Of a stretch of 64,000 bases of DNA, positions 31,545-39,588 are shown piece after piece. The position numbers and the translations under genes were made by a program. Each line of letters starts with the position of its first letter. Position 1 is the first letter of the stretch. The DNA comes from Alicyclobacillus pomorum DSM 14955 (GTDB lineage Bacteria; Bacillota; Bacilli; Alicyclobacillales; Alicyclobacillaceae): positions 107,241 through 171,240 of the forward strand of contig NZ_AXAR01000005.1 of assembly GCF_000472905.1 (NCBI RefSeq), written 5' to 3'. Below the pieces are notes generated by a model. That model saw nothing but the letters and a program-made list of their open reading frames with translations. It had not been told where the DNA came from and made no database searches.

Positions 31545-32288
31545 ATGGGTTTCACCACCATAGTCGGCCTCAGTGGGCTGGCGCTGATGTTAGGCTTCCG
31601 GCATGGAATTGATTGGGATCATGTCACGGCAATAGCAGATCTGGTCGGGGGTGAAGAAGACAGAAAGAAAGGTTTCATGTTGACGCTGTGGTACGCCGTG
31701 GGCCACGAAGTGGTCATCGTCATTTTTGGAGCATTGGCCATTCTACTGGGACGCACCCTTCCACACTGGGTAGACGCAGTGATGGAGCGTTTTGTGGGAA
31801 TGACTCTCCTGATTCTTGCTGCGTTTTTGGTGATTTCACTCCTCCGAGGTGGAGAATATGTACCGATGAGTCGTTGGCGTTTACTCTTTACGAGTTTCAA
31901 TTACGTACTCGGCTGGGTCGCAAGGCGTCTTGGAGGCGGCCGTAATCAATTCAACGTCTTCCCGAATGTACGAATCAACCGAATCAGTGCATTTTTTATA
32001 GGTGTTATCCACGGGATAGGAGCAGAAACGCCGACACAATTGATGATGTTTGCCACCGTTTCTGGACTCGGATCTCCTCTGCAGGGATGTACCATCGTTC
32101 TATCGTTCGTGGTTGGTTTACTTTGTTCACACATGCTGTTGGCTTTCACAACGATTGTGGGTTATCTGAGCGCGATGAGACACCGGCGAGTTATCCGTGG
32201 GATTGGCATTGCAACCGCGGCATACAGCCTGTGTATAGGGGGTATTTTCACGCTGGGTTATGCATCCGTTTTGCCGACTCTACTATAG
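31545..32288 (+). CDS. ureH: Nickel permease (NiCoT/UreH type)
   Basis: 247 residues, about six to seven transmembrane helices. The nickel signature GFRHGIDWDHVTAIADL (H-x4-D-H) is near residue 16, and GVIHGIGAETPTQLMMFA forms the second conserved segment. It would import Ni2+ for urease. The ATG at 31545 is chosen because GGGAGGATG precedes it and the signature then falls at its usual place; the in-frame extension upstream is poorly supported. It is the first gene of the urease operon and 12 bp before ureAB. Confidence 0.88.
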   Translation: MGFTTIVGLSGLALMLGFRHGIDWDHVTAIADLVGGEEDRKKGFMLTLWYAVGHEVVIVIFGALAILLGRTLPHWVDAVMERFVGMTLLILAAFLVISLLRGGEYVPMSRWRLLFTSFNYVLGWVARRLGGGRNQFNVFPNVRINRISAFFIGVIHGIGAETPTQLMMFATVSGLGSPLQGCTIVLSFVVGLLCSHMLLAFTTIVGYLSAMRHRRVIRGIGIATAAYSLCIGGIFTLGYASVLPTLL

Positions 32289-32300
32289 GGAGGGATTTCT

Positions 32301-32939
32301 ATGCATTTAACTCTCCAGGAACGTGATAAATTGCTGATATTCGTCGCTGCTGAATTAGCACGAAAGCGGCTTGAGCGGGGTTTGAAATTGAATTATCCAG
32401 AAGCCGTCGCGCTGCTTTCATCCTATGTTACAGAGGAGGCGCGTGCAGGAAAATCGGTGGCGGATCTGATGGAAGATGCCAGGCATGTGTTATCCGAAGA
32501 CGATGTTATGCCAGGTGTCGCGGAAATGATCCATGAAGTTCAAGTGGAAGCCACATTCCCGGATGGAACAAAACTGGTCACTGTACATACTCCCATTCGT
32601 CCGAGCCGGAGTGATATCAATCCTGGGGAATACAAGGTCCTGGACAACGAAATTGATTTGCTGCCAAACAGGAAACGAATTATCAGAACTGTTTGTAACA
32701 TGGGGGACAGACCGATTCAAGTAGGATCGCATTACCACTTCTATGAAGTAAACAGTGCGCTGGAGTTTGAACGGGAAGGTACGATTGGGTATCGGCTCGA
32801 CATCCCATCTGGTACGGCGGTCCGATTTGAGCCGGGGGATATGCGGACAGTGACGTTGGTGGAATTCGGTGGACTGAAAGTTGTTCATGGGTTTTCAGGG
32901 GCCGTCAATGGAGGGGGTGGCGAAGCTGAGGATTCATAG
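32301..32939 (+). CDS. ureAB: Fused urease gamma-beta subunit
   Basis: 212 residues. Residues 1-100 are urease gamma ([58 protein letters not shown]). Residues 105-212 are urease beta ([46 protein letters not shown]). In most Bacillales these are separate genes ureA and ureB; the fusion resembles Helicobacter UreA in plan. It forms the structural scaffold of the urease trimer with UreC. The end overlaps ureC by 32 bp. Confidence 0.93.
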   Translation: MHLTLQERDKLLIFVAAELARKRLERGLKLNYPEAVALLSSYVTEEARAGKSVADLMEDARHVLSEDDVMPGVAEMIHEVQVEATFPDGTKLVTVHTPIRPSRSDINPGEYKVLDNEIDLLPNRKRIIRTVCNMGDRPIQVGSHYHFYEVNSALEFEREGTIGYRLDIPSGTAVRFEPGDMRTVTLVEFGGLKVVHGFSGAVNGGGGEAEDS

Positions 32940-34635
32940 GTCAGCATACGCAGGGATGTACGGGCCGACCGTCGGAGACAGAATTCGATTGGCGGACACG
33001 GAACTGTGGATTGAAATTGAGCGGGATTTTACGGTGTACGGAGACGAATGCAAATTCGGTGGTGGAAAAACCGTTCGTGACGGAATGGGGCAACATCCTT
33101 ATGCGGTTCGTGCGGACGATGTGTTGGATACGGTCATCACGAATGCTGTCATTATCGATACCTGGGGCATTGTGAAAGCGGACATTGGGATTAAGAACGG
33201 AATCATCTCAGGTATCGGCAAAGCGGGAAATCCTCTGACGATGGATGGCGTCACACCTGGAATGGTCATTGGCGCCAGCACAGAGGTGATTGCAGGGGAA
33301 AACATGATTGTGACGGCGGGTGGCGTGGATTCACACATTCACTTTATCTCGCCACAACAAGCGGAAGTGGCACTGCAAAGCGGCGTGACCACGATGCTAG
33401 GGGGAGGCACCGGCCCGGCTACCGGGACATTGGCCACAACGTGTACACCGGGATCATGGCACATTCGACAGATGATGGAAGCCGCGGAGGCTCTTCCTGT
33501 AAATGTGGGCTTTCTTGGCAAAGGAAACTCCTCTGGGCCTCATGCCTTGTCTGAACAGATTGAGGCGGGAGCCATTGGATTGAAGTTACATGAGGACTGG
33601 GGAAGTACGCCCCACGCAATTGACACCTGTCTCAGAGTCGCAGACGACTATGATGTGCAGGTAGCCATTCACACCGACACTCTGAACGAGGGTGGGTTCG
33701 TGCAAGATACCATCCGTGCCATCAACGGTCGTACCATCCATACGTACCACACGGAAGGGGCGGGAGGAGGGCACGCGCCTGACATTATCAAAATCGCATC
33801 GATGCCGAATGTATTGCCTTCTTCTACGAATCCAACCAGGCCATATACCGTCAACACGGTAGATGAACATCTGGATATGCTGATGGTGTGTCATCACCTA
33901 GACCCCAAAATTCCGGAGGACATTGCCTTCGCAGATTCGAGAATCCGACCTGAAACCATTGGTGCGGAGGACATTCTTCACGACATGGGCGTGTTCAGTA
34001 TGATGAGTTCAGATTCGCAAGCCATGGGCCGCGTTGGCGAGGTCATTATTCGCACTTGGCAGACCGCCGACAAGATGAAACGGCAACGGGGGATCTTGGC
34101 TTCACAGGAACCCGTAGACAATTTCCGTGTGAAGCGATATGTGGCGAAATATACCATTAACCCGGCCGTCGCGCATGGCATTGCTGAGTACGTCGGTTCC
34201 ATTGAGGTGGGTAAGCTAGCGGATCTTGTCTTATGGAAACCGGCATTCTTCGGCGTGAAACCGGAGCTTGTGCTGAAGGGCGGTGCCATCGCCCTTGCAA
34301 ACATGGGCGATCCGAACGCGTCCATTCCAACCCCTCAGCCGATGTTCTACCGTCCGATGTTTGGGCAACAAGGGAGCGCTCGATTCACCAATGCCATCAT
34401 GTTCACGTCCCAGGCTGCTCTAGCGTTGGGTACGGTGTCTCAGTACGCTTTACAAAAGCGCGTTCTTCCTGTTCGGAATTGTCGTTCAATTAATAAGCAC
34501 TCCATGGTGCATAACGATGCCATGCCGAACATTGAGGTCGATCCCATGACTTACAAGGTAATCGCAGACGGTGAACTGCTGACCTGCGAACCAGCGGAAG
34601 TTTTGCCTTTAGCGCAACGATACTTTCTATTTTAG
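32908..34635 (+). CDS. ureC: Urease alpha (catalytic) subunit
   Basis: 575 residues. The nickel ligands and carbamylated lysine are present: [29 protein letters not shown] (Lys), [29 protein letters not shown]. The flap cysteine lies in MVCHHLD. It hydrolyses urea to ammonia and carbamate. I place the start at ATG 32908 (AGGGG 6 bp upstream), inside the end of ureAB, implying translational coupling. Length and motifs argue for an active enzyme. Confidence 0.96.
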   Translation: MEGVAKLRIHRSAYAGMYGPTVGDRIRLADTELWIEIERDFTVYGDECKFGGGKTVRDGMGQHPYAVRADDVLDTVITNAVIIDTWGIVKADIGIKNGIISGIGKAGNPLTMDGVTPGMVIGASTEVIAGENMIVTAGGVDSHIHFISPQQAEVALQSGVTTMLGGGTGPATGTLATTCTPGSWHIRQMMEAAEALPVNVGFLGKGNSSGPHALSEQIEAGAIGLKLHEDWGSTPHAIDTCLRVADDYDVQVAIHTDTLNEGGFVQDTIRAINGRTIHTYHTEGAGGGHAPDIIKIASMPNVLPSSTNPTRPYTVNTVDEHLDMLMVCHHLDPKIPEDIAFADSRIRPETIGAEDILHDMGVFSMMSSDSQAMGRVGEVIIRTWQTADKMKRQRGILASQEPVDNFRVKRYVAKYTINPAVAHGIAEYVGSIEVGKLADLVLWKPAFFGVKPELVLKGGAIALANMGDPNASIPTPQPMFYRPMFGQQGSARFTNAIMFTSQAALALGTVSQYALQKRVLPVRNCRSINKHSMVHNDAMPNIEVDPMTYKVIADGELLTCEPAEVLPLAQRYFLF

Positions 34636-34645
34636 GAGGCCGAGT

Positions 34646-35101
34646 TTGTTGAAAGTGACAGCGGTCCTTGGCAGAGAAGGAGACTTTCCGAACTTCCAGC
34701 GTGACGAACTATATCTGCCGAGTTCTGATCTGGCACGGAGGGTATTTCGGCGGAGGACAAAATCTGGTGTTGAAGTGAAGGCTTCCTTGCCGAGGGGCAC
34801 CATCCTTCGCCCCGGAGACGTGTTGTTTGTCCATGGAGATTCGGTTGTGGTGGTCAGGGTATTGCCAGAATGGGTCCTGGCCATTCGTCCAATCACGTTT
34901 TCTCAAATCGCCGAGGTGGGACACCAATTGGGAAATCGACATGTTCCCCTTCAAATCTGTGAGCCTGAGATTCTGGTTCCGTATCATCCAGTGCTCGAAA
35001 ACCTGTTCAACAGTCTCAACATTGCAAACGAGAAAGTCTTTCGAGAACTGGATAGACCCTTCCTTCATATCTATGCCCCCCATTCACACTTGGGTTTCTG
35101 A
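34646..35101 (+). CDS. ureE: Urease accessory metallochaperone UreE
   Basis: 151 residues from a TTG start at 34646 with AGGAGG 6 bp upstream. The N-terminal peptide-binding-like domain (LASLPRGTILRPGDVLFVHG region) and the C-terminal metallochaperone domain (AEVGHQLGNRHVPLQI, VPYHPVLENLF) are recognisable. The C-terminal His tail typical of Klebsiella UreE is reduced to HIYAPHSHLGF. It delivers Ni2+ to the UreDFG-apo-urease complex. Confidence 0.9.
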   Translation: MLKVTAVLGREGDFPNFQRDELYLPSSDLARRVFRRRTKSGVEVKASLPRGTILRPGDVLFVHGDSVVVVRVLPEWVLAIRPITFSQIAEVGHQLGNRHVPLQICEPEILVPYHPVLENLFNSLNIANEKVFRELDRPFLHIYAPHSHLGF

Positions 35102-35191
35102 GGTTTCACGTGCATGAGACTAGTGGGTCCATCCGTTGGGGTGAACGAACGCCCCAGGCCAAACCCGACTTTGAGAAAAGGGGCAGTGAAC

Positions 35192-35878
35192 GTGTATTCC
35201 GGACAACTCACCTTTCTTCTCCAAGCGTGCGACAGTAATTTCCCGAATGGAGCATTTTCGCATTCTTTTGGATTAGAAACCTTGATTGTAGACGGAATGG
35301 TCAAGGACGTAGAAACGTTTCAAATCATGCTCGAAGAATGGTTTTATCTTCAAGTTGTCCCGTTCGATGGATTGGCTTCACATCTGGCATGGGAGTGTGC
35401 CATCCGAGGAGATTTGTCGGGAATCTGTGACATTGCAAACACGATGTCCGTTTCCATTCTTCCGGAGGAGACCAGGAGCGGAGTGCTGGGCATCGGGAAG
35501 CGGTCACTGCAGGAACTAAGCCGGATGGTACGTGGTGGGATGGCAGAGCGGTATTGGGAGGCCGTTTGCGCAGGAATTGCAGCTTCCACACACTCAGTGG
35601 CGCTCGCCGTCGCTGCTGCTGACCTTGGTATCGGGCAAACGGATACAGTCACAGCGGTTCTTTACAACAATGTATGTTGTATCGTGTCCGCGGCTGTTCG
35701 CGCCGTACCGCTTGGGCAAACGGCTGGGCAACGCGTTTTGGCGCATTGTCGAAAGTGGATGGAGAAGATTCCGTCCTACAGTGGTAGGACCGTCGATGAC
35801 TTGTCGTCCACGAGTGTAGTCTGGGAAATTGCCCAGATGAACCACAAACAGTTAAGTGGACGCTTGTTCATGTCTTAG
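35192..35878 (+). CDS. ureF: Urease accessory protein UreF
   Basis: 228 residues when started at GTG 35192, with AGGGG 8 bp upstream. Earlier in-frame starts would add a proline-rich leader that UreF proteins lack. The conserved start is LTFLLQACDSNFPNGAFSHSFGLET. An all-helical body and a C-terminal SSTSVVWEIAQMNH follow. UreF bridges UreD and the GTPase UreG during nickel insertion. Confidence 0.9.
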   Translation: MYSGQLTFLLQACDSNFPNGAFSHSFGLETLIVDGMVKDVETFQIMLEEWFYLQVVPFDGLASHLAWECAIRGDLSGICDIANTMSVSILPEETRSGVLGIGKRSLQELSRMVRGGMAERYWEAVCAGIAASTHSVALAVAAADLGIGQTDTVTAVLYNNVCCIVSAAVRAVPLGQTAGQRVLAHCRKWMEKIPSYSGRTVDDLSSTSVVWEIAQMNHKQLSGRLFMS

Positions 35879-35899
35879 GAGATTGGGGGAGGAGACAAG

Positions 35900-36505
35900 A
35901 TGACTGCAGTTCGTATTGGTGTGGGTGGTCCCGTCGGCGCTGGAAAAACAGCTTTGGTGGAGCAGCTGACACGCACGATGTCCGGACGGTATGAGATGGC
36001 GGTTGTCACCAACGATATATACACTCAGGAGGACGCTGAGTTCCTCATGAAGCATGGTGTTCTGGAGAAAGAGCGGATCATCGGTGTTGAGACCGGAGGT
36101 TGTCCGCATACTGCAATTCGGGAAGATGCAACGATGAATTTACAGGCCATTGAAATGTTAGAGCGAAGGTTTCCGAATCTGGATGTGGTTTTCGTGGAAA
36201 GCGGCGGAGATAATCTCGCGGCTACATTCAGTCCTGAGTTGGCGGATATCACCATTTACATCATCGATGTGGCCCAGGGTGAGAAGATCCCGAGAAAGGG
36301 AGGTCCGGGGATTTGCAGGTCGGATCTCTTAATCATTAATAAGACCGATCTTGCACCTCTGGTCGGGGCCAACCTTGCCGTTATGGAGGAAGACACAAAA
36401 CGGATGCGCGGTGACCTCCCGTTTCAGTTTACAAATCTGAAGACGGGTGAAGGACTCAGTGAGGTGGTGGCTTGGATTGAATACAATGCCATGCTTGTGG
36501 ACTGA
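35900..36505 (+). CDS. ureG: Urease accessory GTPase UreG
   Basis: 201 residues. P-loop [19 protein letters not shown], then [15 protein letters not shown], the metal-binding Cys-Pro-His in [15 protein letters not shown], and the guanine motif NKTD. GTP hydrolysis drives nickel delivery. SD GGGGGAGGAG precedes the ATG at 35900. Confidence 0.96.
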   Translation: MTAVRIGVGGPVGAGKTALVEQLTRTMSGRYEMAVVTNDIYTQEDAEFLMKHGVLEKERIIGVETGGCPHTAIREDATMNLQAIEMLERRFPNLDVVFVESGGDNLAATFSPELADITIYIIDVAQGEKIPRKGGPGICRSDLLIINKTDLAPLVGANLAVMEEDTKRMRGDLPFQFTNLKTGEGLSEVVAWIEYNAMLVD

Positions 36506-36539
36506 CGATACGGAGCAGATGGGGAAAGGGAGCACAAAA

Positions 36540-37310
36540 GTGAGCACATTAGATATATTCTTCTTGGCGAAGAACGGGGTTAGTAGACTGGAACACCATC
36601 GATTCTCCGGGCTTCTTCGCGCGAGCCGTCCTGTATATCGAAGGACGGCGTATTGCCCGGAAGTGCAGATGATTCACCTTGGTCCAGGCTGTATGGATGG
36701 AGATAGGTATGAACAGCAAATATATGTTGGAGAGAGCGCCGAGGCAGATGTAGCGTATCAATCCTTCACAAGAGTCATGCCAGGGGGAGCAGGGTCTACA
36801 CATGCTCTCAACATCCACCTCAAGTCGCACAGTACTCTGAGGATGGGCCCCAACATTATTATCCCATTTGCGCAATCCAAGTATATTTCCCACGTCGATG
36901 TCCACTTCGGAAATGGTGCACGTGCCTTCATTCCGGAAATTTTGCTAACGCGGCAGAACTCACTGGAAGAGACACTCGATTTCATTCGGTTTCAATCGAC
37001 TTTTCGGGTATTCCGTTCAGGCGAAGTTGTAATGAGAGACTGTATCGATGTTGGCTTGGATAGTCTCACGTGTGGTAGAGGATGGTCAACGAGATTTGTG
37101 GCGCTAGGAAGTGTTTATCTTTTAGGGCTGCCAGACGGTGAAGAACCCCGATTGCAACGTCTGTGCCGCGAAGTCACAGGACCGGGGCTGCGAGCTGGTG
37201 TATCCGCAATTGACGGAGTCGGGATCGCCATGAGAGTAGTGGGTTCAACTGTCCAGGACGTCCAACGTGTCATCGACAAAGCGCGGTATTGTTTTGAAAC
37301 CTTTGCCTAA
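36540..37310 (+). CDS. ureD: Urease accessory protein UreD
   Basis: 256 residues from GTG 36540, chosen because AAAGGGAG lies 7 bp upstream; ATG 36519 is an alternative. UreD-type segments are visible: VQMIHLGPGCMDGDRYEQQI, YQSFTRVMPGGAGS, and SKYISHVDVHFGNGARAFIPEILL. It is slightly shorter than the 270-280 residues usual for UreD. It is the last urease gene and has no obvious terminator behind it. Confidence 0.87.
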   Translation: MSTLDIFFLAKNGVSRLEHHRFSGLLRASRPVYRRTAYCPEVQMIHLGPGCMDGDRYEQQIYVGESAEADVAYQSFTRVMPGGAGSTHALNIHLKSHSTLRMGPNIIIPFAQSKYISHVDVHFGNGARAFIPEILLTRQNSLEETLDFIRFQSTFRVFRSGEVVMRDCIDVGLDSLTCGRGWSTRFVALGSVYLLGLPDGEEPRLQRLCREVTGPGLRAGVSAIDGVGIAMRVVGSTVQDVQRVIDKARYCFETFA

Positions 37311-37637
37311 GTTTGGCTTGCCGCCTAGTTATTTTCCATCGCATCACCCTTACAATGTAAGAGCTCTAGGATATACGCGAAAGCCGCCTCCGTTCTATCG
37401 CGCAAAAATTCCATTGAATCCCCATTCAGAGTTCGGCAGGGCGCCGATATCGAGGATTTCGACTGCCTGGCTTGGCACCGTTGACATAAATGGGGCCATT
37501 GAGTACGTGATTGTGGCCTTCGATGCATGAGTTGGATCTGCAAACCTCAGAGTGAAAAGAGACCTGTAAAATATATGTTAGGTATTCTTGCACAAATAAC
37601 AGAAAAAACTCTAAATAGGCATATTATTTTGGTTTTA
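37311..37637. other. Intergenic stretch between ureD and the NCS1 permease
   Basis: About 330 bp, increasingly AT-rich to the right, with no supported gene and no clear ureD terminator. Some urease transcripts may read into the permease gene. Confidence 0.4.
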
Positions 37638-37654
37638 TGTAAGGTTTATTAACA
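37638..37654. promoter_or_regulatory. GlnR/TnrA-type box upstream of the NCS1 permease
   Basis: TGTAAGGTTTATTAACA fits TGTNANAWWWTNTNACA with two to three mismatches. It is a near-exact reverse complement of the urease box (TTATGTAAGG...TTAAC shared). Its centre lies about 51 bp before the expected transcription start, matching the urease promoter geometry. Confidence 0.65.
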
Positions 37655-37661
37655 AAAAACC

Positions 37662-37690
37662 TTGCTTCAAATGAGGGGTCATGTTAGATT
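37662..37690 (+). promoter_or_regulatory. NCS1 permease promoter
   Basis: TTGCTT (37662-37667) and TAGATT (37685-37690) with a 17-bp spacer. Between it and the start codon, 37706-37720 (AATTTTCTAAATAAA) matches 11 of 15 positions of the CodY box, a weak candidate second site. Confidence 0.65.
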
Positions 37691-37739
37691 GTGAATGCAT
37701 ATTTAAATTTTCTAAATAAACAGATGGGAGTGGTGGAGA

Positions 37740-39443
37740 GTGTCTGTTCTCGAACCTCGTGGGCAAGTGTTACAACCCAAGCGGTCGTTCAACAGATGGG
37801 TAAACAATCCTGTCATGGAGGACTATGCGCTTCGGTATGCCCCAAAGTCGTTTCGCAAATGGACTGAATTCACTGTCATGAACTCGGCTCTCGGAGGCAT
37901 TGCCTACATGGCTGATTTTGCGATAGGCGGTTCAGTCGCGCTGACGTACGGGTTTATGAACGCACTGGTAGCCATTCTGGTGGTGGCTGCCGTCATCTTT
38001 TTGACGGGGATTCCCATTTCCTACTATGCGGCAAAGTACAACATTGACATGGATCTTCTCACACGCGGAGCTGGCTTCGGGTACTACGGTTCTACATTGA
38101 CATCGTTGGTGTACGCGTCGTTTACGTTTATCTACTTTTCTTTGGAAGGTTCAGTGATGGCTCAAGCACTGAAAGAGTTCTTCCATATTCCACTAGGAGT
38201 CGGATACCTCATCTGCTCTCTTGTCGTGATTCCACTGGTGATGTACGGGATGACTGCTCTGTCAAAGTTACAAGTCATCACTCAACCGGTTTGGCTCATT
38301 ATGATGCTGGGCCCCTTTGTGGCACTTGCCATTAAAGATCCCACGGCATTTGTCAGCTGGACGCAATTTGGCGGATCGTCTGCATCTGGACCCCGCTTTA
38401 ATCTCGTGGAATTCGGTCTTGCTGCCGGCGTCACTCTGTCCCTCATCGCGCAAATTGGAGAGCAAGTCGACTACCTCCGATTCATGCCGAACCAAACGCG
38501 TGCGAACCGGTCCAAGTGGTGGTGGGCTGTGCTGCTGGCTGGTCCTGGCTGGGTCATTCTCGGCGCCATTAAGCAGCTTGGCGGGTCGTTACTCGCTTCG
38601 TACATCGAACCGACGATGGGCGCTGTGCAGGCAGATGAACCCATCAACATGTACACGCAGGCATTTCACACCGTGATTCCGGGTGTCTTTGCGGCATCGC
38701 TTGTCGCGACCTTGTTCGTCCTTCTGTCGCAGATTAAGATTAACGTCACGAATGCGTATTCCGGTTCTTTGTCGTGGTCGAACTTTTTCTCACGGGTTTT
38801 TCACTGGCATCCTGGTCGCGTGGTGTGGCTGTTCTTAAACGTCGGCATTGCGCTAGCCTTAATGGAGGGCGGAGTCTTCGGATTCCTCAATACGGTTCTC
38901 GGCTTCTATTCAAACGTCGCCGTGGCGTGGATTGGTGCATTGGTGTCTGACTTGGTCATTAATAAAAGGTTGCTCAAGATCAGTCCATCGTACATTGAAT
39001 ACAAACGTGGGCATTTGTACAATTTTAACCCCGTTGGATTCGGTTCCATGATTATCGCATCCGGAATCTCCGTCGCCGCCTTCTTTAATGTATTTGGCCC
39101 GACGATGCAAGCCTTCTCGCCATTCGTGTCTATCGTCCTCGCATTTGTCCTGGCACCCATCATCGCACTTATTACACGAGGCAAGTACTACATTGCACGG
39201 GAGAACACGATGCGTACTTCCGCCGCACCGTCAGACTTCCGAGGGTCTGCGGTAGCTGAAGTTGACGTGGTAGCGAAGACCATGTTGTGCGCCAATTGTG
39301 GTTATGAGTATGAGGTAGAAGACATGTTACACTGCCCATTCCAAAATGCTCCCATTTGCTCTCTGTGCTGTAGTCTGGAGAGGGCCTGCCATGACATGTG
39401 TAAATCCACTGATACGGCACATGCACACCATATTCACGCGTAA
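37740..39443 (+). CDS. NCS1-family nucleobase/allantoin permease with Cys-rich C-terminus
   Basis: 567 residues from GTG 37740. Residues 25-470 carry about 12 transmembrane helices of the cytosine/purine/allantoin/thiamine permease type (ADFAIGGSVALTYGFMNALV, GAGFGYYGSTLTSLVYASF, IAQIGEQVDYLRFMP). After the last helix a cytoplasmic tail has eight or nine cysteines: MLCANCGYEYEVEDMLHCP, APICSLCCSLERACHDMCK, then a His-rich end. The tail resembles a zinc-binding linker that, from memory, occurs in NCS1-sensor kinase fusions, but no kinase follows here. Regulation by a GlnR/TnrA box suggests uptake of a nitrogen source whose breakdown yields urea, such as allantoin or purines. Confidence 0.85.
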   Translation: MSVLEPRGQVLQPKRSFNRWVNNPVMEDYALRYAPKSFRKWTEFTVMNSALGGIAYMADFAIGGSVALTYGFMNALVAILVVAAVIFLTGIPISYYAAKYNIDMDLLTRGAGFGYYGSTLTSLVYASFTFIYFSLEGSVMAQALKEFFHIPLGVGYLICSLVVIPLVMYGMTALSKLQVITQPVWLIMMLGPFVALAIKDPTAFVSWTQFGGSSASGPRFNLVEFGLAAGVTLSLIAQIGEQVDYLRFMPNQTRANRSKWWWAVLLAGPGWVILGAIKQLGGSLLASYIEPTMGAVQADEPINMYTQAFHTVIPGVFAASLVATLFVLLSQIKINVTNAYSGSLSWSNFFSRVFHWHPGRVVWLFLNVGIALALMEGGVFGFLNTVLGFYSNVAVAWIGALVSDLVINKRLLKISPSYIEYKRGHLYNFNPVGFGSMIIASGISVAAFFNVFGPTMQAFSPFVSIVLAFVLAPIIALITRGKYYIARENTMRTSAAPSDFRGSAVAEVDVVAKTMLCANCGYEYEVEDMLHCPFQNAPICSLCCSLERACHDMCKSTDTAHAHHIHA

Positions 39444-39535
39444 CCACTTCCGCGGTGCATACTGGTGAACCACTGATAAAGGTAGGGCGGAGTCGTTGTC
39501 TGTCCCTGTTTATACAACGACCTCTGACCGTTGCG

Positions 39536-39572
39536 AACAAAACACAGGCCGCAGCGTATCTGCGGCCTGTGT
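39536..39572 (-). terminator. ileS terminator
   Basis: ACACAGGCCGCAG and CTGCGGCCTGTGT form a perfect 13-bp stem with a 5-nt loop. On the minus strand it is followed by TTTGTT. It lies 17 bp after the ileS stop. Confidence 0.85.
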
Positions 39573-39588
39573 ACATCTGTATACATGT

